A stretch of DNA of 64,000 nucleotides, from NCBI GenBank assembly GCA_030407085.1, contig CM059586.1, forward strand, positions 35,513,501 through 35,577,500, given 5' to 3'. Below the pieces are notes generated by a model. It made no database searches. It saw only the letters and a program-made list of their open reading frames with translations, and was not told the DNA's origin. Below, in pieces: positions 25,495 through 38,120 of this stretch. The stretch comes from Trichopria drosophilae (lineage: Eukaryota; Arthropoda; Insecta; Hymenoptera; Diapriidae). The position numbers and the translations under genes were made by a program. The stretch's first letter is position 1; every line of letters starts with the position of its first letter.

Positions 25495-25720
25495 TAAAAT
25501 GAATTGTAAAACTTAAATCCAATGTGTGATTTATTTATGGCCATTACAATTCGCCACTTGTCACTCAAGACAATACACGCCCAACGTTTCGACCCATTAT
25601 TTAGGTCCTCCTCAGGGGCAACTATTATAAAAATATGAAAATATAAAAAATATAAAAAATAATATAAAAAATAAAATAAAAAATAACATAAAAACATAAA
25701 TCAACTTAAAACTACACTTT
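25495..25720 (-). mobile_element. Non-LTR retroelement 3'-end fragment
   Basis: On the minus strand, after an AT-only low-complexity stretch (about 25625-25710), CCTGAGGAGGACC, an 8-base loop region and GGGTCGAAACGTTGGGC form the hairpin signature, followed by a tail region reaching about 25495. GACC/GGTC make the inner stem and GCCC/GGGC can pair outside it. A 67-codon frame across it is not a gene. Confidence 0.5.
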
Positions 25721-27395
25721 GATCAACGTACTTGATTGAGCATGACAGACTAAATTTAAATTCAACGAAGGAAAACAATAATACGTCAAGAATCTATACA
25801 TGTGTGTGTGTGTGCATAATTTATATTCGTAAATTCACGTAAAATATCAAGGCTCTTGATATATTATTTAATTCGCCAACCATTTTTGTAATTAACTAGC
25901 TGTTTTGTAATAAATATTTTTCAATTTATTATTAATGTGATATGAAAATTCCATCAGTGAAATAAATAAATTCTCAATCTACCAGCTCATCTGAAAGTTT
26001 TAAATTGCAGATTGTGCTGACATATTTCTTTAAAATATATTATAAAATTTTTATTTGCAGCTCACACATCAATCTTTCTTAGAACGCAAAGTTCCTTTTA
26101 CGTACGGTCGGTTCACGTTGAATGCCGTGGATTTAAAATCTTGACTGACGTAACGAGACGAGCAAGTTAATCAATTACAGGAGCATATAATTAAAATTTA
26201 TTACTGTTCTTATCAGGCGTCCTTTTTAAGAAAAAATAATTAAAATGTGGGGATACTATTAAAAAAGTAAACAGTTTTCAATGAGGTTTGTACAATTAAT
26301 TACACATTTCCTTATAATTGTAAAGCTTATCTTGACCGTGTTATCCTGTATATTAACATAATGTATAAGAAAAGTCAAAGACTTCATACAACAATTTTAT
26401 TATGTAAATAGAGTTCTGTGTTGAGACGTGGATATTGTTCTCCAATATTATAATATGCGTATCACATTTCATCTACTGAAGTGTACAAAACCCCTACTGA
26501 CTATTGTTGGTTACATGACAGTTAAGGACCATCGTCAATATTTTGACTCTGCAATTCAATGATTCGCTGTTAGAAAAAATCTGTTTGGCTGTAAACCTTT
26601 TTTAAAACTTAAAATTAAAATTAAAATTAAAATTTTTAGAAATGTTTCTAATCAGTCGTGTCCGATTCTCTCTTAAGTGTTACTTTTTGCCGTTCTCCAA
26701 AACCAGAATATAATAAGTAAAGAATTAAAGTTTTTGTTGACTCAGTTATACCACAGGGAGAGGAGAGATGGACTGTATATCGGACTAAAAGTATGTAACA
26801 AAGTGCCTTAACATAGGTGGACTTTAATATAATAAATTACTCTGACAGACGTGTAAAGATGTGAACGAATCTCGGGGGAAAATATTATTTGGACATCATC
26901 GTGCACAAGTATTCATTTTCAAGTACTAATGTTGAGCTGTAATGGAATTTGTAATAAATGCAAATTAAGGTATTATAATGCATCAATGAAACAGCATTAA
27001 AAAAAATAATCGAAAAAAGTTGATCAAGTCCAATTCCAAATCGGAACCGCAATTTACAAATCCAATCACTGAACCACTGTATCACATTACATTATGAATT
27101 ATTCAAGGTGATCTATGACGACTATTTCAATGTGACGACTTCTTTCAAATATTTTTATTAATGCAAAATTATAAAACTAATAATTTTCTTTGTTATGAAT
27201 TGTTTAATTAAATTGTACCTATTTTTTCAGAAAAATGTTCGAAACCATGAAAAATAATTAGTAATTTATTCAAAATTTGTATACAATTTACTACAGATAT
27301 ATATTCAATATCTATACGGTAACAAGAACTAATAATAATACTAATAATTAATATTTATTTACTAACAAAACAGCATACAAACAAACATATCAACA
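25721..27395. other. Anonymous AT-rich DNA
   Basis: A (TG)n tract at about 25800-25815 and an (AAATT)n-like run at 26604-26635 are the only repeats. No gene is recognised. Confidence 0.4.
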
Positions 27396-27397
27396 TA

Positions 27398-28122
27398 CAG
27401 GGTGTACGAAAAGTCCCAGGACGGTTGAATAACTTTCAAAAGAATAAAAATTTCAAAAATCGCCGAAACACGTGATTCGATTTTTCAAACAAGCTATCTT
27501 TTGAGGGGGGTTTCGACCCCCCAATCTCAAGGGGGGTGGGGGGCACGAGGGGGGGGGGGCAAAAATCTTAAATGGCAACATGGTTTGAGTGGGAGCTCAT
27601 TTGAAAGGTATTTTCGAGACGAATTCAGATCACTGGTCATAGAGGGCGCTGCGATCATTTTTCGGAGAGATACAAGTAAAAGAGGTTTTCAATGTAACGT
27701 TCAGAAACGGGTTGACACCCGTTTAAGAATATTGTTTTACACGATTTTAAGTTTTTTAAGTTTTTTAAGAATATTGAATTACACGATTCGGCGACTTCGA
27801 AATTTTCATTTTTTCAAACGTTAGTACGTCTAAGATCTGAAAATGTCAAAAATCTCTGCGAAAAATGATCGCAGCGCCCTCTATGACCAGTGATCTGAAT
27901 TCATCTCGAAAATACCTTTCAAATGAGCCCCCACTCAAACCATGTTGCCATTTAAGATTTTTGGCCCCCCTCGTGCCCCCCGCCCCCCTTGAGGTTGGGG
28001 GGCCGAAACCCCCCCTCAAAAGATAGCTTGTTTGAAAAATCGAATCACGTGTTTCGGCGATTTTTGAAATTTTTATTATTTCGAAAGTTATTCAACCGTC
28101 CCGGGACTTTTCGTACACCCTG
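27398..28122. mobile_element. 725-bp TA-flanked foldback element with about 270-bp arms
   Basis: CAGGGTGTACGAAAAGTCCC starts at 27398 and recurs exactly, inverted, ending at 28122, with TA on both sides (27396-27397, 28123-28124). The arms 27398-27670 and 27852-28122 stay alike throughout, including the CACGTGATTCGATTTTTCAA segment, a G-rich tract near 27505-27560 (C-rich near 27965-28015) and GGGCGCTGCGATCATTTTTC. The loop is about 180 bp. Frames of 107 and 60 codons are arm-derived. The CAGGGTG end and TA target fit the mariner group. It is non-autonomous. Confidence 0.9.
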
Positions 28123-28124
28123 TA

Positions 28125-30488
28125 TAATCGTAACTAAAAGGTTAGTCATAGCGAGCTGTTTTATTGACTGACGTTAATAGTCGATAGAGATAATAAATTA
28201 TTAACTTTTGTTTAAGAAATATCACGATCGACGTAAACAAAAATTTAGTACGACAGTAGAAACAAAAATCACGGAGAACCATTAAGAGTCTTTCAATAAT
28301 TTTTCTGCAAACCAAAACGTATTTATATCTGAAAAGAAAAAAAACGTTTTCCCTATACTTGTATTCACAGTCGTCTCAAATATGGTTATTTCGTCACATA
28401 TGGAAGCTTTCTTAAAACTGCAAAACTTAGCAAAATGTTTGGTTCCTTTTATTAGAAACCCAAGTTGTTTTAGTCGTAGTAATCCAAATATTATTTCCGA
28501 CGAACCAAAAATTACAATTACAATTTGAAATCATCGAAATACAATTTTATTAAACAAGTATCGTTTTGTATGTCGTTAAGAATATTTGTTTCCTGTTTCT
28601 CATGGTTTCGAAAAAGGATAAAATTTTATATTTTAGTCTATATTTTCGTAATTAAAGCAATCCACCACATAATAATATCCTTTTTCCACAATTAAATTGA
28701 AAAATTCAAATATTTTATTTTTCATATATAATTGTCATCAATCGCCATGAGGGCGAGGTTACTTTCACTACGCTACAGGAGTATAGCCCCAATGCTTGTA
28801 ACCGAAATTTTTACTTGTTATTTCATACTATTAATAATTATAATCTCAAACACATAAACAAGAGACTTATCAAATACGCTTAATTTCAGTTAATAACAAT
28901 AAAATAGCTAAATTACAGTTTTCATTTAATTTGTAATTTTGTATTTCACGACAACCATCGTTTTGGGATAAAACGTTTACCACACTAATTTTGTATGATC
29001 TTTCTCATAAAAACGGTATGTGAATGATAGTTAAACGTAGAAATGATTTTCTTGTACTTGTTACTGTATAATATCAAATTCGGAAATTAATCTTATTTTC
29101 TCACATAAAAAGTGGGTCACTTGGCATTGAATACCCCTTATTTAAAAACCACTATGGGTTTATATTAACAACCCACGTTAATTTCATACGTGCGCATTCA
29201 AACACTGCCTAGGATAAAAATGAAAGCAATTTAACAGGAAATATATCTCGCTCCATTCGTGAAAATATTATCTTTAAAAATGCCGGATTCATAACAGAGT
29301 AATATAGATGCAAATAGAATACGAATACGTGAACCTCAAATATTGCATTATGCTGGTGTATGTGTATATATATATATATATATATTTCGAACCGTTGCCT
29401 ACTGTTATAGTGATGTTATTCAACGCACACATCGTCTGTAGTATAGATAGCCACGTGGGATGTTCCAACACGATCAATGGTTATTGTTTGCCTTTATTCT
29501 GTCCCATTTTTACTTCGACTCATGACGTAGATTAAACGCAAATGTTCCATATATCCCCACAATAATTATGTTAAAATTCTAATACCATTAGGTAGATGTT
29601 TTACACAATATTTCAGTACTTTTTTATCTTTAAAACACGTTACGTACAGTATTTTTTTAGAGATATTTGCGCAATGATCATTTGAACTGTAGAACACATT
29701 TTCAATTACTGACATTCAAAACGGGTCTTCTTATACTGTACTATGTATGAATTTACGGAGTACGAAATTTAAAGGTTTTTTTCAAAGTTTTCTTAGAGAC
29801 GCTAGAGCTGATTACATCCTGGAATATATTCATGCTATATTAACGAAGAGGTGATCGAAAACTGTCAAAAGTTTTAAATAGCTTCTCAATTCAAATTTAA
29901 ATCCACGTATAATCTAATTTATTATCCCTTTGATGATCAAAATGATCTTCGAGAGTTTCAAAGTATGCGGCGCGGGACCACCAATGTATCAATTTTTATC
30001 TAGAAAACCGACTACTTTTTCAAAGATTGTACATAGTCTAAATTCAAATTTTGCCACAGAATTAACCGAATCACGTCAGGATTTCGGACATTCGTTCAGA
30101 TATTCGAACCTGGATATGCCAAAAAAAACAACCGTTTTCTCCATTCTCAAGGTTATATACACACGGCAGGTTTATTATTCACAAACAAGTAAATGCGTGA
30201 TCTATTCCTCTTTTAAATAGCTTTGAGTGTGTTTAAATACTAGTTTTTCTTGCTGGGATTTGAAAATTTGAGGATGATTTTGTAACAGCTATACTTCTAC
30301 TAAAGCATTTTGTCGAAACTGATTGTGAATGTATATATGAATACAAGAAAAATGAGGATTTTTCAAGAAATTACAACTTTACCTTTGATTTGCAAGTCAT
30401 GAATCAATATGCTGGTTCAGGGGATATTTTTTTTTATTATTATACAGATTTTATTTTATTTTATTTTATATATTTTTATTAAATATTT
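28125..30488. other. Anonymous AT-rich DNA with (TA)n at 29364-29385
   Basis: Besides the microsatellite no repeat, RNA or gene is recognised. A 96-codon plus frame (29930-30220) has no motif. Confidence 0.4.
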
Positions 30489-31214
30489 ACACTTATCAAT
30501 TTTTTTCGAGGTATTAAAATATTGCGATTCTATTGAAACTATGCACAAAAGTGCATAAAATATTTGAATTTTAAGGAAAAATTTTACTCTTATACACCAC
30601 ATCATTCTGAGGACCTCAAAATGGTGTCAACAATGAAAATTTGTTCGAAAAATTTCTGGACGCCCTTACTCATAAACGATGAGCTTTTTTAAAAAAATGC
30701 TAAGAATGAAAAGTTCTTAGCATTCATAGAGAAATATAGTGGATTTTTCTCAAAACTTTGGAAAAAGGAAATGGAAAATTTCAAACATTATAGTTTGCGA
30801 TTTTTGTCTCGAAAACTATCAACTTTTGGAAAAAATTGCAAAGAACAAAAAACTCTTAGAATTCATCACAGAATACGCTGTATTTTTTTTTTAATTTTTC
30901 GTAAATAAATTAAAATGTTGAAAACAATGTTGAAAAAAAAATTCACAAAATATCATCAAAAAATTCCACTATATTTTTCTATGAATTCTAAGAACTTTTC
31001 ATTCTTAGCATTTTTTTAAAAAGCTCATAGTTTATGCGTACGGGCGTCCAGAAATTTTTCAAAGACATTTTCATTGCTGACGCCATTTTGAGTCGTTAGA
31101 ATGATGTAGAGTATAAGAGTCCAATTTATCCTTAAAATTCGAATATTTTAGCACCTTTATGCATAGTTTCAATAGAATCGCAACATTTAATAGCTCGAAA
31201 AAAATTGATAAGTA
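30489..31214. mobile_element. About 725-bp foldback element with about 230-bp arms
   Basis: From ACTTATCAATTTTTTTCGAG at 30491 the sequence is matched, inverted, by the DNA ending at about 31214. Shared blocks include GCGATTCTATTGAAACTATG, TTTCTGGACGCCC and ATGCTAAGAATGAAAAGTTC. The arms run from the ends to about 30735 and from about 30975. Inner sequences include another short inverted set around AAGAACTTTTCATTCTTAGC. TA-like flanks are suggestive but not certain. Confidence 0.8.
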
Positions 31215-31340
31215 TACATTTTTCCAAATTTTTCGGAAATTTTGTTGAAATTCCATGCCATGTTGGAATTTCTGATGGCTGAACTCAATTTTGATCTCGG
31301 AATCTTGAAGAGCAACCTCGAAAATAGTAGGACATGTACA
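31215..31340. other. Short AT-rich spacer
   Basis: No feature recognised. Confidence 0.4.
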
Positions 31341-31462
31341 CGGAAAGAAAGAAACACGACCGAGTCCTGTCTACGCAGCACTGGTTACTGCGTGGCCGCG
31401 CCCGACGGCCAGCGCGTTATGTGTGCCACGGCGATGCGCGCAAGGCCACGACCAACATTAAA
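31341..31462. repeat. GC-rich insert with sharp edges
   Basis: A ~120-bp segment starting near ACGGAAAGAAAGAAACACGA and running through CGTGGCCGCGCCCGACGGCC to CACGACCAACATTAAAC is far GC-richer than the sequence on either side. It lies just outside the preceding foldback element. I cannot name it. It may be a short transposon or SINE-like insertion. Confidence 0.35.
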
Positions 31463-32176
31463 CATTCATTACTTTTAAACTATTAATGCAATGGAGATGA
31501 AACTTTCCACAAAATTTGTTCATACCTTAATGAACAACTTTCTCGCTGAAAGTTTTCGGATGCTTGAAATTCGCTCGATAAACGAAGCGCCTGAACGTAT
31601 AAAAACACAAATTTCGCAGTTCTGCATTAAAAAATTAATAACTTTTTTATTTATTAAGATATATCACTTTTTCTTAGTGCACCAGATCTGGGAAAATATA
31701 ATGAACAATTTTATTTTTTATTCGTTTCAAAATTCTCAAAATTGATTTTGAATATCGAAATGTATCAATTACTTAATCATCCGAGATTCCACCATGAACA
31801 TATTCCCTATTGATCGACATTTCGATTTCAAAGTCAATAATTTTGCCTTGAAAATCACCCAAATAAGGAAATTTTACACACAGATCCCATATTTTACTGT
31901 ATGGTCAAACGTTCGGATGACGCGCCTGACTAGATCACATAACGTCAAAAATTCATAATTTATTTCATTTAATTTTGCTGTCCTTTTCACTATACAAATT
32001 TAAAGTCTTATTTTGTATTATGCTTGACATATGAGTGAAAAGAAATTACTTCAAAATGATTAACGCGTAAATTAAAATTAACGTTTTATTTTCATTTTAA
32101 ATAAATTAATTCTAAGTTGCTTATTTTGGCGGCGAGGTAATTTTTTCTTCCATCTAAATTTAATTCTGTATTATGC
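31463..32176. other. Anonymous AT-rich DNA
   Basis: No feature recognised. An 84-codon frame at 31491-31745 lacks motifs. Confidence 0.4.
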
Positions 32177-32178
32177 TA

Positions 32179-32546
32179 CACAGAAAAAAATAAGTTTTAA
32201 AATGGTTACATCTTAAATTCATCATTAGGTGAGGCTTAATTTCAGCCCAATATTGCGTTCATTTTCTTAAATTCAGTCAATATTTAGGCATAAAGTCTTA
32301 CTTTCAGACAACAAAACTGTCTGTCAGCCGATATTTTGGTTTGACATAAGATTCTTCTAACTTAGATGCTATACGTTCGATAAATCTTATTTTAAGCCAA
32401 AATATCGTCTAAAAGTCAGTTTTGCTTACTGAAAGTAAGACTTTAAGCCGAAGCACTTTCTGAATTTAATTAACTCAATTTCGGGCTTAAATTAAGCCTC
32501 TCCGGATGACGAATTTAAGATGTAACAATTTTATGACTTTTCTGTG
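32179..32546. mobile_element. 368-bp TA-flanked foldback MITE
   Basis: CACAGAAAA ends lie inside TA on both sides (32177-32178, 32547-32548). The arms are about 165 bp and alike: GTTACATCTTAAATTC, GAGGCTTAATTT, AAAGTCTTACTTTCAG and CGATATTTTGG occur in both, inverted. Only a short centre remains unpaired. A mariner-type enzyme is implied by the TA target. Confidence 0.85.
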
Positions 32547-32754
32547 TATATTTTACTTTACAAAACTGACATAAGTGCATTTATTTCGTTTGGTACATTG
32601 TGCTTTGATAAGAGCATATAGAGTATTGCGTTACTACCAGGCAAGTAAAATGGACGAAAATAAAAGATACACAGATTCGGTCATAATTAGGTCAAAACCA
32701 GGTAAAAATTACATAAATAATACCAATTTTCTATAAACTAGTGATATAACAATA

Positions 32755-32890
32755 ATTATAATAATAATAATAACTATTTTATTGGCAATTCATACAGATT
32801 ATCAAAATAAGTATACAAAGGAATGGAAAAAAAAGTAACCGAAATGCCAAAGAGCGAGTCGCAGCAACTGTTGTTTTACAGAATGACCGT
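32755..32890 (-). mobile_element. Non-LTR retrotransposon 3' end, (TTA)n-tailed, copy 1
   Basis: On the minus strand, a segment containing CTCTTTGGCATTTCGG leads to TTGCCAATAAAATAG and then a (TTA)n tail at about 32755-32775. The copy at 38000-38120 has the same order. A terminal AATAAA followed by a simple trinucleotide tail is typical of non-LTR retrotransposon 3' ends. No coding remnant is recognisable. Confidence 0.55.
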
Positions 32891-34179
32891 GAATATCAAC
32901 TAACAATCTAACTACGACGTAATAGGAAAATGCCTTGTATTACCAAATTATAACCGATAAATTACTTTTATCTCCACTTATCGCAATTGAACTTATATTC
33001 AAGGTAAATCAGTCGTGGTCAAGAAAATCTCATACCCTAATCGAAGGTTGAAAAAGGTAATTTTGCCCTGTTCCGCTGCTTGGGTAGTATTATCTGAATT
33101 AAGCAGAATATCGCTGAGAAATACGAAATAAATATAAATTAATTAGAATGCGCACTAGAGTTCCTTTACGCAGTAGCGTAATTTATCATTCGTCTGGGAA
33201 AAAGTAAAATGTGAGAAGACACCGGTCACTGTTCGAGAAAAGCTGCAACTGTTCCATTAATAAAGCTAATTAAGTTAATTTGTTGCTCTACATAACCTGC
33301 AATTTGTAAAGAGAGAAAGTTCAGGACGGAAAATGAAAATTTCAGAAAGTTGCTCGAACTATTTCGAGCCGAACACGACTCAACAATGGAACGCATTAGA
33401 CGAAATGCCCCGTGGTCGCCGGGGCCACTTTACGCCCGACAAATAAGCGCTTCTTTCTCTATTCTCCTCCCGTAGCTTGTATTTCGGAAAGTTTTTCGGA
33501 CTCCCGACGTGACCGAGAGGCGAGCCAGAGGAGAGCACACCGGCAACCGCGAGGTGAATTTATAGAAACGAGTCTCTCTGCGCTCACCATCGATTTTCCC
33601 GAGTGGCACGATAACCGCGATCCCGTTGCAAGATTTTCCCTTCTTTCCAACCCTCATCCCCCTATTTTTTTCATTTTCCGACCCCTCTGCTTTTCCAATT
33701 TAATCGGTTTCATAAACTTATAGATGACTTTTTTTTTCCTAGAGTCACGTCACATATATCACGCAGAAACTTCATTCTGCTCAATGTAAAAACAAACAAT
33801 TCTGAAAGCTGAAACTTATTCAATATTCGTACGTTGCATTCATTATTCATAAAGAAAAAGGAGAAACAATAGTGGAACCGCATAATCGGATACCAATATT
33901 CCACGCTAAAAACGTGTATAGGAAAATGGAATGCAAGTTTTTTTATATATACATTCTTTTTGTGTATATTAATTCTAAAATATTAGATATACCCGAGCAA
34001 GATTCTTTTCTGGCTTCCCGAGTATTGATTGGGGAATATGTTTAGTTCCGGATCCGGTGTGCCTTAGCAATAATTTCTCATTTCTCTGATCAAGACTTAA
34101 TAATACATGCCTTCTCAAGAGTGTTCTTGGTAACAACGTTTTATAAAGTTTGTATAAAATCTTTATTAAATCTTTATAC
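32891..34179. other. AT-rich DNA enclosing a CpG-rich island (about 33370-33690)
   Basis: The island (GCCCCGTGGTCGCCGGGGCC, GACGTGACCGAGAGGCGAGC) has open frames on both strands (103 codons plus, 75 and 63 minus), as expected in GC-rich DNA. It may be a promoter or enhancer of an unseen gene. No splice-bounded exon could be chosen. Confidence 0.3.
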
Positions 34180-35157
34180 AACTTTTATAAAGAAATGATT
34201 TTATAATCGTTTTATAAAGTTTTTATATGGACATACAAATTTTATAAAATTTTAATAAAAAATGTTCTTCCTATGTGAATGCACAGAATTAAATTCTGTT
34301 GATAAGTTGGGTCCTTCTTTTAGTGTACAAAATTGATTTTTCTGTAACACTTCCGCATAGATATATTCTAATAAGAAATGACAATTTCTATTTGGATCAG
34401 ATTAGTTGGTTACTTTTGGCCATTTACGAATATTGATCGAAATAAAATCGGTTCGGTGACACCATGAGGATACGGATGAGCTGGTCGTCGGTAACTAACT
34501 ATTTGGATTTAATCTCTAAACTGTTCGATTATATGAAATCCACGGGAGTTAATCTAGACTGGGTGGTTTGAGTAGATAAACAGTGTTGTCATAGTAAATA
34601 AACTACTTCGTAACATCAATTATTTATCAAAAAATAATCCTTAACCAAACCTATTATGGCAGAATTTTTTTATTTTAACCCAATACAAATTGCTTGTACA
34701 TGTTTTCTAACGAATGCACACAAATTAAGTTTGCACTCTCTAAAATTCTTGAATTGGGAATTCAATGCATAGCGAGCGTCCAATAAATTGGTCAAAATTT
34801 AATTTTACTCAAACAAATGGAGAAATAGTTATATTCGTGATAAGAGCGTAAAATTAACTTTTACTTCCGCATCGCCTCCAGGTGAAAACATAGTTTACAC
34901 CCATGTGACGAACAAAATGTTTCGTCATAGGGGTTATAAATTTTGAGTTTACGTATCGAGTTTCAAATTCGAAGACTGGGGATCTCCTATCTTTCTCGTA
35001 TAATTTTTCAGGGTGTAAAATGCTCTTATTCCCACAAATCCGTTATATAAAATCAAATTTTTTAACCCCGACTCACATAAAGCAATTTTTATCAAAATTG
35101 TATAAAATATATATGTCCATATAAAAACTGTATAAAAACTTCATTTCTTTACAAAAG
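34180..35157. mobile_element. About 980-bp inverted-repeat element
   Basis: The arm 34180-34280 (CTTTTATAAAGAAATGA, then AGTTTTTATATGGACATA) is matched inverted at 35080-35157 (TATGTCCATATAAAAACT, TTCATTTCTTTACAAAAG). The AT-rich arms are about 80-100 bp. The interior is unrelated single-copy-looking sequence. No target duplication was established. Confidence 0.55.
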
Positions 35158-35782
35158 TAGTAGCTGATCATGGTTTGATCAAAATTTGATAAGAAATTCA
35201 TTATCAGCCATTTGTAGTTTATGCTAGTGTACTAAGTGATATCAGATATTTCTTAATGATGGCATCAAAACAATTTCGCCACAGTTGTGGTATTAGCAAC
35301 TGTCACTTTTTTGTAGGAAATTTTATGCTGTACAAAAATGTAATATTGAATTTTATACTGTTAAATATAAATCGATAAAGAGGTACAAACGGGGAAAGTA
35401 CTGATTTTTCATTTTTAAGAAAGTTTACAGATAATTACAGTAAATTATTATAATTAAATTGTCTAGAAATTACCAAAAATTATTCATTATGGTGTTACAC
35501 ATTCAGTATAGTGTAACTGTTCATAAACATTTTCTGTTTTACAATTCTAAATTTTAATAGCTACTTTAAGTTTGTCAAAACCCGCGCAGCAATTGCTACT
35601 TTCTAGGTTTGCCAGAATTTACTTACAATTCTTCAGCGAACAAATGCCGTTACTACTTATGCGTTCCGCCTTACAAAAGTTTGTTTGATCCGCATCTTAC
35701 TACTTAGGTACTAGCCTCACAGTGATAATGGTACGCTCAATATGTCTCAGTTCGGGGTTACAGAACGTTTAGGGCACGCTTA
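35158..35782. other. Anonymous AT-rich DNA
   Basis: No feature recognised. Confidence 0.4.
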
Positions 35783-36656
35783 ACCAATAGAAAAAATTGG
35801 TTTCGAGATCACTTGAATCAGAAATAGTGGATCGTATAGATTTTTGGCCGCTGAAAACGAACCCGTTATTCGATTTGGCCGATCACGTCAGGATTTTAAG
35901 ATATCTGATATCCGAAAAATATTCAAAAATATGATTTTGCCAATTTAAGGTTAGGATATGTGAAAAATCTGAAACAATGAGTTAACATGGATAGAGAATT
36001 CGTTTTCAGCTAGCAAAATTCTATAAGATCTGCGTCTGATCTAAGTTGTGTAAAAAAAAAACTGTGCGGTCTTATGTTATTTTTTTCCAGAAGTACCTTC
36101 AGTGATTAATTACAGAAGTCCGCAAAACCATTTTTTAGGGGAGATAACTCGAATCAGAGGTACTGGACGCAGACATTGCACATATCCTAACCTCAAAATG
36201 CCAAAAAGGATATTTTTGGCTATTTTTCGGAAGAGATATCTTGAAATCCTGATGTGATGGGTCAATTTGCGTAAAAAATTCGTTGTCAGCGGCCAAAAAT
36301 CTATAGGATCCACTACCTCTGATTCAAGTTATCTCGCAAAAAAAATGTTGTAGTCCTATATAACACAAGACCGCAATTTTCTTTTGACACAACATAAATC
36401 AGAAGTGGAGGATCTTATAGATTTTTGATTCCTGAAAACGAATTTTTTGTCCAAGTTAACTCATCGTTTCAGATTTTTCACATATCCTAACCTTAAATTG
36501 CCAAAAAGTATATTTTTGAATATTCCTCAGATCAGATATCTTAAAGTCCTGACGTGATGGGCGAAATGGAATAACGGATTCGATTTCAGCGGACAAAAAT
36601 CTAAACGATCCACTATTTCTGTTTCAAGTGATCTGGAAACAAATTCTTTTTGTGGT
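35783..36656. mobile_element. Nested foldback block of three palindromic units
   Basis: Three units at about 35803-36050, 36131-36336 and 36398-36640 each begin and end with inverted forms of ACTTGAATCAGA...GTGGATC and TATAGATTTTTGGCC, and each contains CATCACGTCAGGATTT and GGTTAGGATATGTG. The first and last units are also inverted with respect to each other, so the whole block is an outer palindrome as well. The spacers (36040-36075, 36340-36385) carry ACTGCGGTCTT-like words that are inverted to one another. Short open frames on the minus strand are repeat-derived. Confidence 0.8.
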
Positions 36657-37999
36657 CTCGTAGAATAAAACAATTTTAATGTGTACCGGTTGTGAATATT
36701 GTTCTTTTGATCATAGCTCTTGTGTAAATATACATCATCCAAATAAAAGATACATGCCTTCGGTATGTGTTAGTGAAGAAACTAAGCTGTTTTATTCACT
36801 TAAAAATATTTTATCTATAACTTAGTAAAGTAACCATTTAAAAAAATGTACCCGGATAAGGACAGGCTTAAAACACCCGATAGACACAGAAAAATATAAA
36901 TAAACACCATCGACATAAAAAATTGTGAATTATTTCAGTAAAATTTGCATTAATTTCTATTAGAACAGACGAGTGTCTGTCATCAGAAAAAAATTAGCTA
37001 GATAAAATTAAAAGTATGCATCACAAAAACATCCTGATTTGTTGGTCAAAGACGTATATCATTTGATTATTTATGGGTTCATAATTACAAGTACAAGAAT
37101 ATATTTGTTCGATTTGAAAATGTATTCCCTTTCGATGCCAAATTATAAGATCACGCATGAATCATAGCTCCATTCAACTTCAGATTTAGCTTTAGCTTCA
37201 TGAAGTAGTGGCTTGCAGCAACGCGTTAAAGTTTGTTTTCTTTAATTCCTATGATTTTTCTGATATTAACTTGAACAAAATGTATAAAGTGTATCAAAAC
37301 AATACTAAGTTCAGTTTCTGAACAAACGCATGCGTTGAATTAAAAAAAAAGGTGTCACAGCTAGCATCGACAGCAGTCATTAAGAGCCACCAACGAATCA
37401 TGTGATACAAAAATTGTGATAATTTTGATGAAGTGTTATTGGTATTGTCAACAAAATAAACAGATTACTAGCACATGCTCGTTGCCAAAATTTACATGGT
37501 GGTCTCCACAATCGAACTGTATCCACAATCATCATACTTACCCTATACCGCAAAATGGTTACTCCATTTTGAGTCGAATGGTTTCCTAATTCGTATTAAC
37601 CGTCGACCCAAAACTTTGAAGCGCAGTAATATGTGTCTCTAATATGATTTAAGAACTAACGCTTCAACCAAATATAGGTTAGCCGTCAAACGAAGCCCAT
37701 GGATAAGTTACGTGTTGTATTTAGTTCAACACGTCATCTGCAGCTTCTTCAGTTGCAGTATTTATTAGTTACTCTAGTTAAATAATAGTTATAGATACAG
37801 TTAATAAAAAATTTCAGACTTTTCTTTATTGGTAAAGATTTATTCAACTTCTGAAAATATTTATAGATTTCATTTGATTCTCTTTCACTATGTTACATAT
37901 CAGAATATAGGCCAGTCATAGTCTCTTTTGGTTGAGTATCGTGGATTGCGAAGGTAACCAACATATAGACTAGATTCATCACTCGCAAAAAGTCCGTAA
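36657..37999. other. Anonymous AT-rich DNA
   Basis: No gene or element ends recognised. A 64-codon minus frame at 37900-38094 covers the retroelement tail that follows. Confidence 0.4.
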
Positions 38000-38120
38000 A
38001 TGGTATCATAATAATAGTAAATTGTCTTTATTGGCCAACAAAATAAAAAATGCAGGGGGAACAACCATGTACAATGCCAAAAGGCGAGCCACAACTTAAA
38101 AAAATTGTTTTACAGACTGA
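38000..38120 (-). mobile_element. Non-LTR retrotransposon 3' end, copy 2
   Basis: On the minus strand, GCTCGCCTTTTGGCATTG is followed by a C-rich tract, GGCCAATAAAGACAA and a short TATTATTATG tail. The order and spacing match 32755-32890. The copies differ enough to be separate old insertions. Confidence 0.5.

Noticed and set aside
27501..28171. Frames of 107 and 60 codons in the 27.4 kb region
   Set aside because: They lie within the inverted arms of the foldback element and include the G-rich slippage tract.
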